Assembly: GCA_001603905.1 (NCBI GenBank)
Contig: LVAE01000082.1
Coordinates: forward strand, 1-41,103
DNA length: 41,103 bases
Direction: 5' to 3'
From: Fibrobacterales bacterium Fibro_02
GTDB lineage: Bacteria > Fibrobacterota > Fibrobacteria > Fibrobacterales > Fibrobacteraceae
Positions 17,686 through 25,758 of the stretch are shown piece by piece. Position numbers and translations under genes: made by a program. Every line of letters starts with the position of its first letter. Position 1 is the first letter of the stretch. The notes below the pieces were generated by a model. It was not told where the DNA came from. It saw nothing but the letters and a program-made list of their open reading frames with translations, and ran no database searches.

Positions 17686-18110
17686 AATCTCCGTTTGAAA
17701 GTTTTTTGGTTTTGGCTTGCAAACGGAAAATGTTGGGACGTAGAACACCTGCGGCACCATACGGTTGCCGCTCGCAAACCAGTTGAATGACTGATTGTTT
17801 TACGTCAGGCGAATAATGCACGCCAGACGGTGCTCTACGTTGATAGCCACAGGGCCGGTTCCCTGCAGGGCAACTGTCGCAATTTGCGATGTGGTCAACT
17901 GCGCAAAGAGTGACGACCTCAAGCAGATAGTGAAACTTCCTGCCCTGAATAGTACTGAGTCGAGAGTCGCAGTTTCAAGCTTGCTTGAAACGATGGCTGA
18001 GACTATGATACGGACGCCGTCGGCGTCATTTTCTCGGTGTCAGCAGGATTGTCGGAATCTACAAGAGGGAATATATAATATTAATGAGGAGTGGTCAAGG
18101 CTTTGCTGAT
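17686..18110. other. Gene-free region with several small inverted repeats
   Basis: No credible gene; the open frame on the plus strand here has no ribosome site or family pattern. Inverted repeats are seen at 17972-17991 (GTTTCAAG-cttg-CTTGAAAC, perfect 8 bp) and about 18011-18025 (GACGCC-gtc-GGCGTC). The composition looks like a decayed spacer or an old insertion. The right end abuts the stop of the zinc-ribbon gene. Confidence 0.4.
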
Positions 18111-18389
18111 TCACTTATCCTGGTAGTATTCCTTCACGAGGGTGTCCCAAGCGCTGGCTCCTTCCTCAATTTTAATGCTCCGGATGGTGTCAATAACAAA
18201 ATCCATGCCGTAATCATCGATGAATGAGTAGATGGAAAATTTGATATTCTTCTGGACCTCGTCAATGGGCGGATTGTGCCGGGCCCCACAGAAAGGACAG
18301 TGCTGCATTGTTTTTACGAGAAATTTAGGCAGTTCGGTCTCAATTTGGCATTTGTCGCAGATGAATGTGAAAGTTTCAGATTTTGCCAT
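18111..18389 (-). CDS. Small zinc-ribbon protein
   Basis: 92 residues. Two CxxC pairs, Cys11/Cys14 (FICDKCQIE) and Cys31/Cys34 (HCPFCGARH), make a probable zinc ribbon. A helical acidic C-terminal half follows (KFSIYSFIDDYGMDFVIDTIRSIKIEEGASAWDTLVKEYYQ). The ribosome site AAAAAGGATACCCT precedes the ATG. It is divergent from cas10 and shares its 217-bp upstream region. The function is unknown; an adaptor or regulator for the CRISPR operon is possible only by position. Confidence 0.7.
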   Translation of the reverse strand: MAKSETFTFICDKCQIETELPKFLVKTMQHCPFCGARHNPPIDEVQKNIKFSIYSFIDDYGMDFVIDTIRSIKIEEGASAWDTLVKEYYQDK

Positions 18390-18453
18390 AGGGTATCCTT
18401 TTTAAGCAAATATACTCTTGGCAGTAAGTTCTCCACAGATTGAAATTTTCAGG

Positions 18454-18470
18454 GTTCCAGAAAGTGGAAC
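18454..18470. promoter_or_regulatory. Inverted repeat upstream of cas10 (GTTCCA-N5-TGGAAC)
   Basis: A perfect 6-bp inverted repeat in the 217-bp gap between the divergent zinc-ribbon gene and cas10. A second repeat with the same core (TTCCA...TGGAA) lies 30 bp downstream, so a dimeric regulator may bind both. Confidence 0.45.
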
Positions 18471-18499
18471 TTTTGGGATTCAATGTTCATTTGTGTGAA

Positions 18500-18516
18500 T
18501 ATTCCAGGTTGGAATA
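18500..18516. promoter_or_regulatory. Inverted repeat upstream of cas10 (TATTCCA-N3-TGGAATA)
   Basis: A perfect 7-bp inverted repeat with the TTCCA core seen at 18454-18470 but a 3-base instead of a 5-base spacer. It lies upstream of the presumed cas10 promoter. Confidence 0.45.
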
Positions 18517-18545
18517 ATGTGAAACTCTGAAAAAAAATAAGGTGT

Positions 18546-18580
18546 TTGTATACATTTCTGTATTTTTAGTATATATTTTT
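18546..18580 (+). promoter_or_regulatory. cas operon promoter region with a sigma-54-activator-type site
   Basis: TGTATACATTTCTGTAT at 18547-18563 matches 15 of 17 bases of the element upstream of every sigma-54 peptide promoter at 31.8-40.2 kb (reverse complement TGTATACATTTTCGTAT at 31863-31900). Here it lies only about 45 bp before the cas10 ATG and overlaps a possible sigma-70 promoter (TTGTAT 18546-18551, TATATA 18570-18575, spacing 18). No GG-N10-GC sigma-54 promoter is visible in this gap. Binding here would more likely block than activate, as in autorepression by PspF-type activators. The motif match is seen; repression is inferred. Confidence 0.5.
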
Positions 18581-18606
18581 GAATGTAAATTTAAAAAGGA
18601 AATGGT

Positions 18607-20157
18607 ATGTACCTTTGTTACGATATCCGAGGAATTCAGTCCTTCATTTTCAGAATTCCCAAACTGAAATACATCATTGGCGGAAGTGCTCTGATCGACC
18701 AGTTTGATAGAGTGACGATCCCGTCGCTGAAATGTGCGGGCTGTGAATTGTTGTATGCCGGTGGCGGCAAGGGCTCATTTACCTGCGATGGCGATGCGGT
18801 GAGCGATAGCTTGAAAAAGATGATTATGGAAGAAGCTCACAAGATTGGGCTGGACATCCGATTTGGGCTAGATGAAGATTATCTGGAGGCAAGCCGTAAC
18901 GCCACGGAGGTCTATCCGTTTATTCCTGAATCCTTGGAGGGGCAGCCCTGCCCGACGAGCGGCCTTTATCCGGTAACGAATGGCGATACGCATTGGGTTG
19001 TGAAAAAACGACTGTACAAGCGCGGAGAAAAGACTTTCCGCTGGTACGAAAACGACTTACTCAAGAGCATGCAATGGCCGGCGAATTTGGAACGCTACAA
19101 GGACGGCCAGTTTTTCCATAATGTAAGTGCTCTTGCTGAGAATGGTGCCAACGACGAGGATGGTCGCAAGGGCGCGAAGGCTTTGGGGAACAGGAATCGT
19201 TGGGCGGTCATTTGCATGGATGGCAATGACATGGGGTCACAATTGCGCAAGAAATCGGAATCGCTCAAGGGCGAAGCTCCCGAAAAAATGACGGCATGGT
19301 TGCGGACTATGAGTCAGGCGATTGACTGTTGCTCCCGCGAAGCGACCAAGACCGGTATTCTTGCTGTAATTGATGCATGGTCAGGAACAAAGGACGATGA
19401 CGGTTCGCTGGTGGGCGAGGATGTCGTTCTGCCGATTCGCCCAATTATTGTTGGTGGCGACGATATTTCGGTGATTTGCCATGTGTCGTATGCGATGCTT
19501 TTTGTAAAGACCGTTATTGCGAAGTTCAACGAATTTTCAAAGAAAACGCCTGAGGCTTGGCCTGCGACAGGTGGCGAAATTACGATCTCGGCGGGAGTCC
19601 TGTTCTGCCCGGTCTCGCTCCCGTTGCATACGGCGATTGACTTTGCCGAATCGCTTTTGGCGAGTGCGAAAAGTCGAGGCAGAAAGACGACTGTTGATGG
19701 AAAACCGGCCGAACCTTGCCTTGACTGGGAATTTGTAACAGACTCCGTTATTGATAGTCCTGCTGCAAGGCGTCAGCGCGAACTGATGTTCCATGATAGG
19801 GATTTGAATATGACGATTAAGCTGACTCAAAGGCCCTATACCCTGAAGGATTATGAAACCGTTGTGGAGCCGCTGGTGAGCAGGTATGCTGCTAAGTCGG
19901 AAGGCGATGCCGCTGGAATTGCTCGTTCTCAGTTGCATAAGGTGCTGCCAGCAATGCGCAAGGGCTTTTATGACCGTCTGGCGTTTGTCGCGTCCATTGC
20001 AAAGAGGCATAACCTGGCGCAGGACCTTGCCGAATCAGGTTATGAACTGGGCGGGCGGTCGTGCTGGAAAGACGAGGGCGACACCCGTTCGACACCGGTG
20101 ATTGACGCCATTCAGCTGTGCGAAGAAAATGTGCGAATGAAAAAGGAGACTGCATAA
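18607..20157 (+). CDS. cas10: Cas10, HD-less type III-D-like signalling subunit with GGDD
   Basis: 516 residues, short for Cas10. The protein begins directly with the first palm (MYLCYDIRGIQSFIFRIPKL, IIGGSALIDQFD, then LLYAGGGKGSF), so the N-terminal HD nuclease domain is absent. The second palm has MDGNDMGS (Asp205) and the cyclase motif GGDD at 283-286 (IIVGGDDIS), so cyclic oligoadenylate synthesis should be possible. A four-helix C-terminal part follows (about 395-500). By family knowledge, subtype III-D Cas10 usually lacks HD. The start follows AAAAAGGAAATGGT. The downstream gene overlaps by one base. Intact GGDD fits the CARF effectors downstream. Confidence 0.92.
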   Translation: MYLCYDIRGIQSFIFRIPKLKYIIGGSALIDQFDRVTIPSLKCAGCELLYAGGGKGSFTCDGDAVSDSLKKMIMEEAHKIGLDIRFGLDEDYLEASRNATEVYPFIPESLEGQPCPTSGLYPVTNGDTHWVVKKRLYKRGEKTFRWYENDLLKSMQWPANLERYKDGQFFHNVSALAENGANDEDGRKGAKALGNRNRWAVICMDGNDMGSQLRKKSESLKGEAPEKMTAWLRTMSQAIDCCSREATKTGILAVIDAWSGTKDDDGSLVGEDVVLPIRPIIVGGDDISVICHVSYAMLFVKTVIAKFNEFSKKTPEAWPATGGEITISAGVLFCPVSLPLHTAIDFAESLLASAKSRGRKTTVDGKPAEPCLDWEFVTDSVIDSPAARRQRELMFHDRDLNMTIKLTQRPYTLKDYETVVEPLVSRYAAKSEGDAAGIARSQLHKVLPAMRKGFYDRLAFVASIAKRHNLAQDLAESGYELGGRSCWKDEGDTRSTPVIDAIQLCEENVRMKKETA

Positions 20158-22154
20158 TGCTGAATTTAAGTTATACGATTCGGTTGGTTTCTGATGCGGA
20201 AACTTCAAGTGGACTTGGCTCCGATTTGATAGATGGTCTCGTTGCAAGAAATGTCGACGGAAATCCCGTGATTCCAGCTTCGCACATAAAGGGACTGATG
20301 CGTCAAGTCGTGAAAGATTTGCCCGGGTTCGTTTCTGATGACAAGAAGAAAAAATTTCTGGACGCATTTGGTGTGCCGGGGGCCCTGCGCGAAAACGGTG
20401 CGCTCTTCTCGGTGACCGATGCGAGCGTGGACGGCGAAGCTGCCACTAGGCTGATATCGCGAACCGCGATAGACGAGAACGGCGTGGCGAAGGATTCTTC
20501 GCTGCGTACCAACGAGGCTATTTCGGCGGGTAGCAAGTTCAGCGGGCATGTCCATCTGAATGTGGATTCGAAATTCGTCGATTTGCTTGTTCGTTATTCT
20601 CTGCTTTCCGTGTTCGAAGTGGGCGGCTCACGCAATCGTGGGGCGGGAGCCTGTGTAGTTTCGATTGCGGACGAAAAGAGAACTCCGGGAATGGTCCTTC
20701 GTGAACTACTCGCACTGAACGATTTTGCTGTTCAAGAATCGTCTTCATCGGAATGCTGCACGGTCGGTAACGACGAAACGGTTTTTGTCAAGCTGTCCTT
20801 TGTTGCCGATTCGTCTATTTGCGTACCGGAACTTCCCATTGTAGGTAACAACACGATTGTTTCTGGTTTTGCGATTCCCGCAAGCGCGGTACAGGGTTGT
20901 ATTTTGACCAAGATCAATTCGCTGAATCCGGCTGTAGCGACGGCCGCGTTTGAATCTGAAAATTTTAGGACGTGGCCGCTGCTTCCTGTTCCGAATGTTC
21001 CTGGATTTGATGGTTGCTATTCTGTATGGGCGTCTGCCTCGCACAAGATAAGTAAGCTCGCCAATGCGAACGATACCTACAATTTCTGTGACGAGACGAT
21101 AGAACCTTTTCAATGGGAAAAGTGTCCCAAGAATGCACCGATTAAATCGGCTGATGGCGTGTTGATTGCTGGTGGAACGGACAAGGTCACTCTTTGGCGT
21201 TCGGGCGATATGGCCCGCCATTTGTCGGCCCATGGTGTTGTAAACGGTGGCGCCTCTGGTGACGAAAGGGCTTTTTACACGGTAGAATCCTTAGCCGAAA
21301 AGCGTTTTGTCGGTTTTGCCGCGATGCCCGAAAAAGCGTTCCGCTTGCTTGAAAATGTGCTTGGCAACGAAAAGAATCCTGGAACGGATCCTGTTGTGTC
21401 CATAGGCAAGGCAAGAACGGTTCGTGGAACAGGTAAGCTCTTTGTTGAAAAAGTTAACTCCTTGCCAGTTGAATTGCCGAGGACCAGTAAGGATAACAAG
21501 ATAGTCCCTGCATTTATCGTGCAGTCTCCTATTCTTGTGGATTCTGACATTACCGCAGAATCTGCTGATGAAATTTTGAAAACTATGGTGGAACGTGCCG
21601 GTTGGGGCGAGGTTGAAAAGGCTTCTGCTTCTATTCGTATCCTTTTCGGTTGGAACCGTCATAAAAACGGTCTGCAAAAGGCTGAAAGGGTGATTGCTCC
21701 GGGTTCCGTGTTTAGCCTAAGGCAAATTCCAGACAACCTGTGTGAAAAATTTTTGAAGGGAATCGGTGGCGGCAAGGAACGCGGCTTTGGTGCTGTTCTT
21801 CCGCACCCCAGTATTGCGAAGAGCCGTTACATTCCGAATCCGGAAAAGAAAACGGTTGCATCGGCGAATGATGCTGCTAAGGAAGGCTGGCTCTTGTGGA
21901 AAACATCGCAGCGAAGCGGCAATCCGCTGAGTGCAAGCCAGATTTCGCAATTGATTTCCCGAATTGCGGCAGACAAAACTGCTGATAAAGTCGAGGTAAA
22001 AGCGTATTTCGACAAGCAGTTGCATCGACCTGATAACATTTGGGACCGTTGGAAGTTTGTGATGGAAGATATTGAAACGCTTCTGGAAAAGGATTCGGCC
22101 TATGTCAAGGCAGCTTTGAATGTTTGGCATGATCTCAGAGTCGCGGAGGAATAG
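20157..22154 (+). CDS. Cas7-Cas5(Csx10)-helical fusion subunit of the type III-D complex
   Basis: 665 residues from ATG 20157 (stop/start TAATG with cas10; AAAGGAG upstream). Residues 1-195 are a RAMP domain of Cas7 type (LSYTIRLVSDAETSSGLGSDLIDGL, IPASHIKGLMRQVV, glycine loop GGSRNRGAG). Residues about 205-570 resemble Csx10/Cas5 (SAVQGCILTKI; IGKARTVRGTGKLF; IRILFGWNRHKNGLQKAERVIAPGSVF; GIGGGKERGFGAVLPHP). The last 90 residues are helical and could be a fused Cas11 (SQISQLISRIAADKTADK ... DIETLLEKDSAYVKAAL). A Cas7-Cas5-Cas11 fusion is known from the cyanobacterial III-D variant. The Cas11 assignment is an inference from position and helicity. Confidence 0.78.
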   Translation: MLNLSYTIRLVSDAETSSGLGSDLIDGLVARNVDGNPVIPASHIKGLMRQVVKDLPGFVSDDKKKKFLDAFGVPGALRENGALFSVTDASVDGEAATRLISRTAIDENGVAKDSSLRTNEAISAGSKFSGHVHLNVDSKFVDLLVRYSLLSVFEVGGSRNRGAGACVVSIADEKRTPGMVLRELLALNDFAVQESSSSECCTVGNDETVFVKLSFVADSSICVPELPIVGNNTIVSGFAIPASAVQGCILTKINSLNPAVATAAFESENFRTWPLLPVPNVPGFDGCYSVWASASHKISKLANANDTYNFCDETIEPFQWEKCPKNAPIKSADGVLIAGGTDKVTLWRSGDMARHLSAHGVVNGGASGDERAFYTVESLAEKRFVGFAAMPEKAFRLLENVLGNEKNPGTDPVVSIGKARTVRGTGKLFVEKVNSLPVELPRTSKDNKIVPAFIVQSPILVDSDITAESADEILKTMVERAGWGEVEKASASIRILFGWNRHKNGLQKAERVIAPGSVFSLRQIPDNLCEKFLKGIGGGKERGFGAVLPHPSIAKSRYIPNPEKKTVASANDAAKEGWLLWKTSQRSGNPLSASQISQLISRIAADKTADKVEVKAYFDKQLHRPDNIWDRWKFVMEDIETLLEKDSAYVKAALNVWHDLRVAEE

Positions 22155-22157
22155 AAT

Positions 22158-23420
22158 ATGGGCAAGTATTATAGGATTTCTGGTGTCGTTAAATTTCCCG
22201 AGGGCCTTGCGGCTGGTGAAAGTCGTGGGGCAAATGCGATAGAGATTGCTCGTAATGGTGAGGGCTTGCCGGTACTTCGCGGAACCTCGCTTGCAGGCGT
22301 ATTGCGTAATGGTTTACGAGAAGCAGGTGTGCCTGATAAATCAATTTGTTTCTGGTTTGGCGACAAACTTGAAGGCAAGAATGATTTTAAGGCTTCGCAG
22401 ATTGTTGTGGCGGATGTGGTTCTCAATGCGGGAGAACAGACTCCGGAAACAAGAATGCACAATCAGGTGGATCGCAAGACAGGCTCGGTTGCTGATACTG
22501 CTTTGTTTGGTGTTGAAATGTTGCCACCACAGACGAAAGGTCAGTTGCTGATATATGTAATTCCCCGAGATGAACAACCTGCTGAAAATATTTTGCGTGC
22601 GTTGGAAGGTGTCTTTGCGACAACACTGCTGTTAGGCGGTAACCGTAATCGTGGTATTGGCCGTATGGATGCAAGCGATGTTAAATGTTATGCGTTTGAT
22701 TGTTCCACGGTAGATGGCTTTGCCAAGTGGCAGGATGTCCGCTATGCAGACCGAAGTGGTTTGGAACCAAATCTTTCTGGATGTGCTCCTGTTTCTTTTG
22801 GCGCCGAATCAACGCAGTTCGTAAAAAACTATAAAGTAATGTTCAAAATCCCTCGTGGTGAAGACATTTCTGTGGGCTATGGTAAAAACCTGGATGGCGA
22901 TACCTGTGCTCCGCAATATGTCTACGAAGCCAACGGCACAAAGAAATGGCGAATTCCGGGTTCGTCCTTTAGGGGTGTAATCCGTTCGTGGATGACCCGC
23001 CTTGCTGTAAAAGATGGTGCCGGTGAAGAACCGATTCTGGATTTGTTCGGTACACTAAAAAAACGTGGACGAATTCACTTCACGGATGCTTACTGCTTGT
23101 CCAATCCGAAGGAAAATTGCGAGCAAAGTCGCGCACACGTTGCGGTTGACCGTTTCTCGGGTGGCACAGTGCAGGGGGCATTGTTCTTTAGTAAGGTGCT
23201 AGTCGGAAATTGTGCTTTTGAAATGAATGTTTCAGTGGTTGCTCCGAATGCTAAGGAACTTGAATGGCTCAAAAAAACGCTACTTGCAATCCATTTGGGC
23301 ATTATCTCTATCGGCAGTAGCAAGGCAAGTGGCTTGCTTGAAATTGAAAACTGGGATGAACTGAAAAATAAAATCGAGTCTGATATTGCAGAACTCGGTG
23401 TGCAAAAGGCGGAGGTGTAA
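22158..23420 (+). CDS. Cas7-Cas7 double RAMP subunit
   Basis: 420 residues containing two Cas7-type RAMP modules. Module one is at 1-190 (GVVKFPEGLAAGESRGANAI, LPVLRGTSLAGVLRNGL, glycine loop LLLGGNRNRGIGRMD). Module two is at about 220-405 (NYKVMFKIPRGEDISVGYG, WRIPGSSFRGVIRSWMTRL, DRFSGGTVQGALFFSK, loop IISIGSSKASGLLEIEN). Each has the strand-loop-helix order of crRNA backbone subunits, which bind crRNA and may cleave target RNA every six bases through an acidic loop residue. GGAGGAATAGAAT precedes the start; the next gene starts 3 bp after the stop. Confidence 0.85.
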   Translation: MGKYYRISGVVKFPEGLAAGESRGANAIEIARNGEGLPVLRGTSLAGVLRNGLREAGVPDKSICFWFGDKLEGKNDFKASQIVVADVVLNAGEQTPETRMHNQVDRKTGSVADTALFGVEMLPPQTKGQLLIYVIPRDEQPAENILRALEGVFATTLLLGGNRNRGIGRMDASDVKCYAFDCSTVDGFAKWQDVRYADRSGLEPNLSGCAPVSFGAESTQFVKNYKVMFKIPRGEDISVGYGKNLDGDTCAPQYVYEANGTKKWRIPGSSFRGVIRSWMTRLAVKDGAGEEPILDLFGTLKKRGRIHFTDAYCLSNPKENCEQSRAHVAVDRFSGGTVQGALFFSKVLVGNCAFEMNVSVVAPNAKELEWLKKTLLAIHLGIISIGSSKASGLLEIENWDELKNKIESDIAELGVQKAEV

Positions 23421-23422
23421 TT

Positions 23423-25684
23423 ATGCGTGATTTATCAAAGCTGAACATGAACAAGATAATGAATCGTGCTGAAAAAAATGCCGAAACATCTAAAGCTAAT
23501 AATCCGCCTAGAGATAGAAATGAACGTCGTCCTCAGTATGATCGCTTAGGAGGTTTTCGGAATAATGACCAACGTGGTTCGGGCTGGAATGCTCGCCCGC
23601 AAGAACGTCGCCCTCGAGAGGAAAAATTTAAGCAAACAGATGAGTCTGTAAGGACTTATGGTAGTGAGTTTTATAATCCATACACATTTATCCCATTCCC
23701 GGATAAATCTCCAGAGCGCCATAATCCTTCGTTTTTGACGGTGGATGAAAACACGACCGAAAAGCGTTATACGGGTGTTTTGAACCTGACTGTTGAAACT
23801 GCTTCGCCACTTCTTTCAATGGATTCCGAAAACAAGAAAGAAGAAGGAAAACACTTTAAGTATAAGGCGTTAAAGATAGGTAATGATGTCATTGTCCCTG
23901 CAACTTCTGTTCGCGGTAGTCTGCGGACGTTGATGACCATTCTGAGTGGTGGAACGCTTGGCTATATGGACAAGGATATGTGGCTATGCCAGAGACGAGA
24001 CTTGTCGATGAATGTTTTGGGCAAAAATGGCGCCAAGAAAACGGAACTTGCTGAAGTGGTGGAATCGGGAGATTCTTCTCACGATGGAAAAATCCAGCGT
24101 GGAATAACGAAAATGGTTTCACTGGGGGCTCTGAGCGAGTTGTTTCGGGATAACAATTTGGAAATAGATGATTTCAGACCTCAAAAAGATAAAGAGGTCA
24201 AGTATTTGTATGTTAATGAAGATTTGACCAAATTGGCGCAGAAAAGGTCTTCGGAAACTCCGTGGAAATTGAAATTAAGTGGTCCACGTGTTGCGGCGAA
24301 CTTGACAAAGGTGAAAAATGCTGAGGGCGAACCTTTATTTCCCAAGGTGGATGGTGACGCCTTGCGAAAATTGGCGATGCAAGCTGGTATTAACTTGAAT
24401 GATAGGAATAATAGAGAAATTTGGATTGATTCGCCGATGAATATCACTTCTGTCAGTAAGCAGTGTGATAGAAAGCATTCTCGATATTATGTTGAATGTA
24501 ATTGGTACAAAAATCGTTTTGATTTGAAAACAAGAGGAATGGAAGCCATGTTCCTCAAAAACGATTCCGATCCCGAAACTGTTGTTGCTAAAAAGTGGGG
24601 GGATTATCTAGGGCAGAATCGCAATGGGGTTCACCCAAATCTGTTTGGTGGTGACTTGGTGTGGCTTGAGCTAGGTGACGATGCTTCGGCGAAATCACTT
24701 CAGTGGGCTCGTTGGGGTCGAGGTGGTGATTCAAGTCATAGAATGGATTCTATTTTACCGAAGTATCTGTGGCCGGATTCAATGAACTCTGACAATAAAG
24801 TTGATATGGTTACGGACGTGTTCGGCATGGTTAGTGAAAATAAGGATGGCATTTCGTTTGCGTCACGGGTGCGTTGCCATAATCTTGTATTTGAAGGGGC
24901 TGCTGTGGGTGGCCTCGATGAAGCTATTCAACTGGCTCCGTTAGCACAGCCTCATCCTGGATGCATTGCGTTTTATAGAACGGAAAAAGGGCTGAATGGT
25001 TACAAAGTTTATCGAAATGCAGCTGATGGAGAACAACCTTGGCTCTACGATATTCAGGGCGTTTTTGACGAACAATGCAAACGTATGAAACCATTTGGTG
25101 AACAGTCTATTGTCAAGACTGTTGATTTGCTGAAGTCTGGACAAAAGGGACGATTGAAAATAAGTTTCCGTGCTTTGTCTGAAAAAGAATTGTCGTTGCT
25201 AGTGACTGCATGCAAGGTTGATTGGAAATTGGGCGGTGGAAAACCGCTTGGTTTAGGACACTGCAAGGTGACTCAGATGGATGCCTTCGATGAAAATGGT
25301 GATTCAATTGATTTGAATGCTATCGCTCCGATAGAAACGATTACAGAACGTGTTGAATGGTATAAAAAGTCACAGGAACCTGTGACGATGATGCGGTATC
25401 CTCGTGCAATAAAGGTCAGTAGCAGAGATTCTGTTCAGCGTAGTGGACTTCAATGGTTTATGAATCATACGCAAGCAGGACGATGGTATCAAAGATTGCC
25501 TGATATTACTGCAGATAATCAGCTGTTGTATTGCTACGATTTAGAAAGTGATGGGGATGAAGATCCTCCACATCCGTCTGATTTGACAGGGCGTGTTTTT
25601 GACAATCATGGCCCCAATACCAGTTCAAATGCTGAAAGTCTAAAACGGGCAAAAGAACTTCGTAAGGATAAATACAGTTATTAA
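23423..25684 (+). CDS. Cas7 with large insertion (TIGR03986-like RAMP protein)
   Basis: 753 residues. Residues 15-85 are a disordered, Arg/Asn/Pro-rich tail (RDRNERRPQYDRLGGFRNND, RPQERRPREE) that could bind RNA. The RAMP core starts near 108 (YTGVLNLTVETASPLLSMDS) with VIVPATSVRGSLRTLM. After a long insertion the core resumes near 445-470 and ends with the glycine loop KLGGGKPLGLGHCKV (about 600), typical of TIGR03986 family RAMP proteins. An acidic tail region (LESDGDEDPPHPSD) is near the C-terminus. It is expected to complete the III-D complex as the Cas7-insertion subunit. The gene is more AT-rich than the housekeeping genes, suggesting acquisition. Confidence 0.78.
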   Translation: MRDLSKLNMNKIMNRAEKNAETSKANNPPRDRNERRPQYDRLGGFRNNDQRGSGWNARPQERRPREEKFKQTDESVRTYGSEFYNPYTFIPFPDKSPERHNPSFLTVDENTTEKRYTGVLNLTVETASPLLSMDSENKKEEGKHFKYKALKIGNDVIVPATSVRGSLRTLMTILSGGTLGYMDKDMWLCQRRDLSMNVLGKNGAKKTELAEVVESGDSSHDGKIQRGITKMVSLGALSELFRDNNLEIDDFRPQKDKEVKYLYVNEDLTKLAQKRSSETPWKLKLSGPRVAANLTKVKNAEGEPLFPKVDGDALRKLAMQAGINLNDRNNREIWIDSPMNITSVSKQCDRKHSRYYVECNWYKNRFDLKTRGMEAMFLKNDSDPETVVAKKWGDYLGQNRNGVHPNLFGGDLVWLELGDDASAKSLQWARWGRGGDSSHRMDSILPKYLWPDSMNSDNKVDMVTDVFGMVSENKDGISFASRVRCHNLVFEGAAVGGLDEAIQLAPLAQPHPGCIAFYRTEKGLNGYKVYRNAADGEQPWLYDIQGVFDEQCKRMKPFGEQSIVKTVDLLKSGQKGRLKISFRALSEKELSLLVTACKVDWKLGGGKPLGLGHCKVTQMDAFDENGDSIDLNAIAPIETITERVEWYKKSQEPVTMMRYPRAIKVSSRDSVQRSGLQWFMNHTQAGRWYQRLPDITADNQLLYCYDLESDGDEDPPHPSDLTGRVFDNHGPNTSSNAESLKRAKELRKDKYSY

Positions 25685-25758
25685 CACCATGTCCCGATCC
25701 TAGTTTTAATTTTTCTGTATTGAACAGAGCGAGTCGTTAAGGAGTGCTGCTGACAACT

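Noticed and set aside
17795..18109. 104-codon plus-strand open frame
   Set aside because: No ribosome site, no family pattern, Cys/Arg/Ser-rich composition, and it spans several small inverted repeats. Probably non-coding.
18390..18606. Sigma-54 promoter for the cas operon (TTGGCAG near 18418)
   Set aside because: There is no GC ten bases after the GG; only half of the consensus is present.
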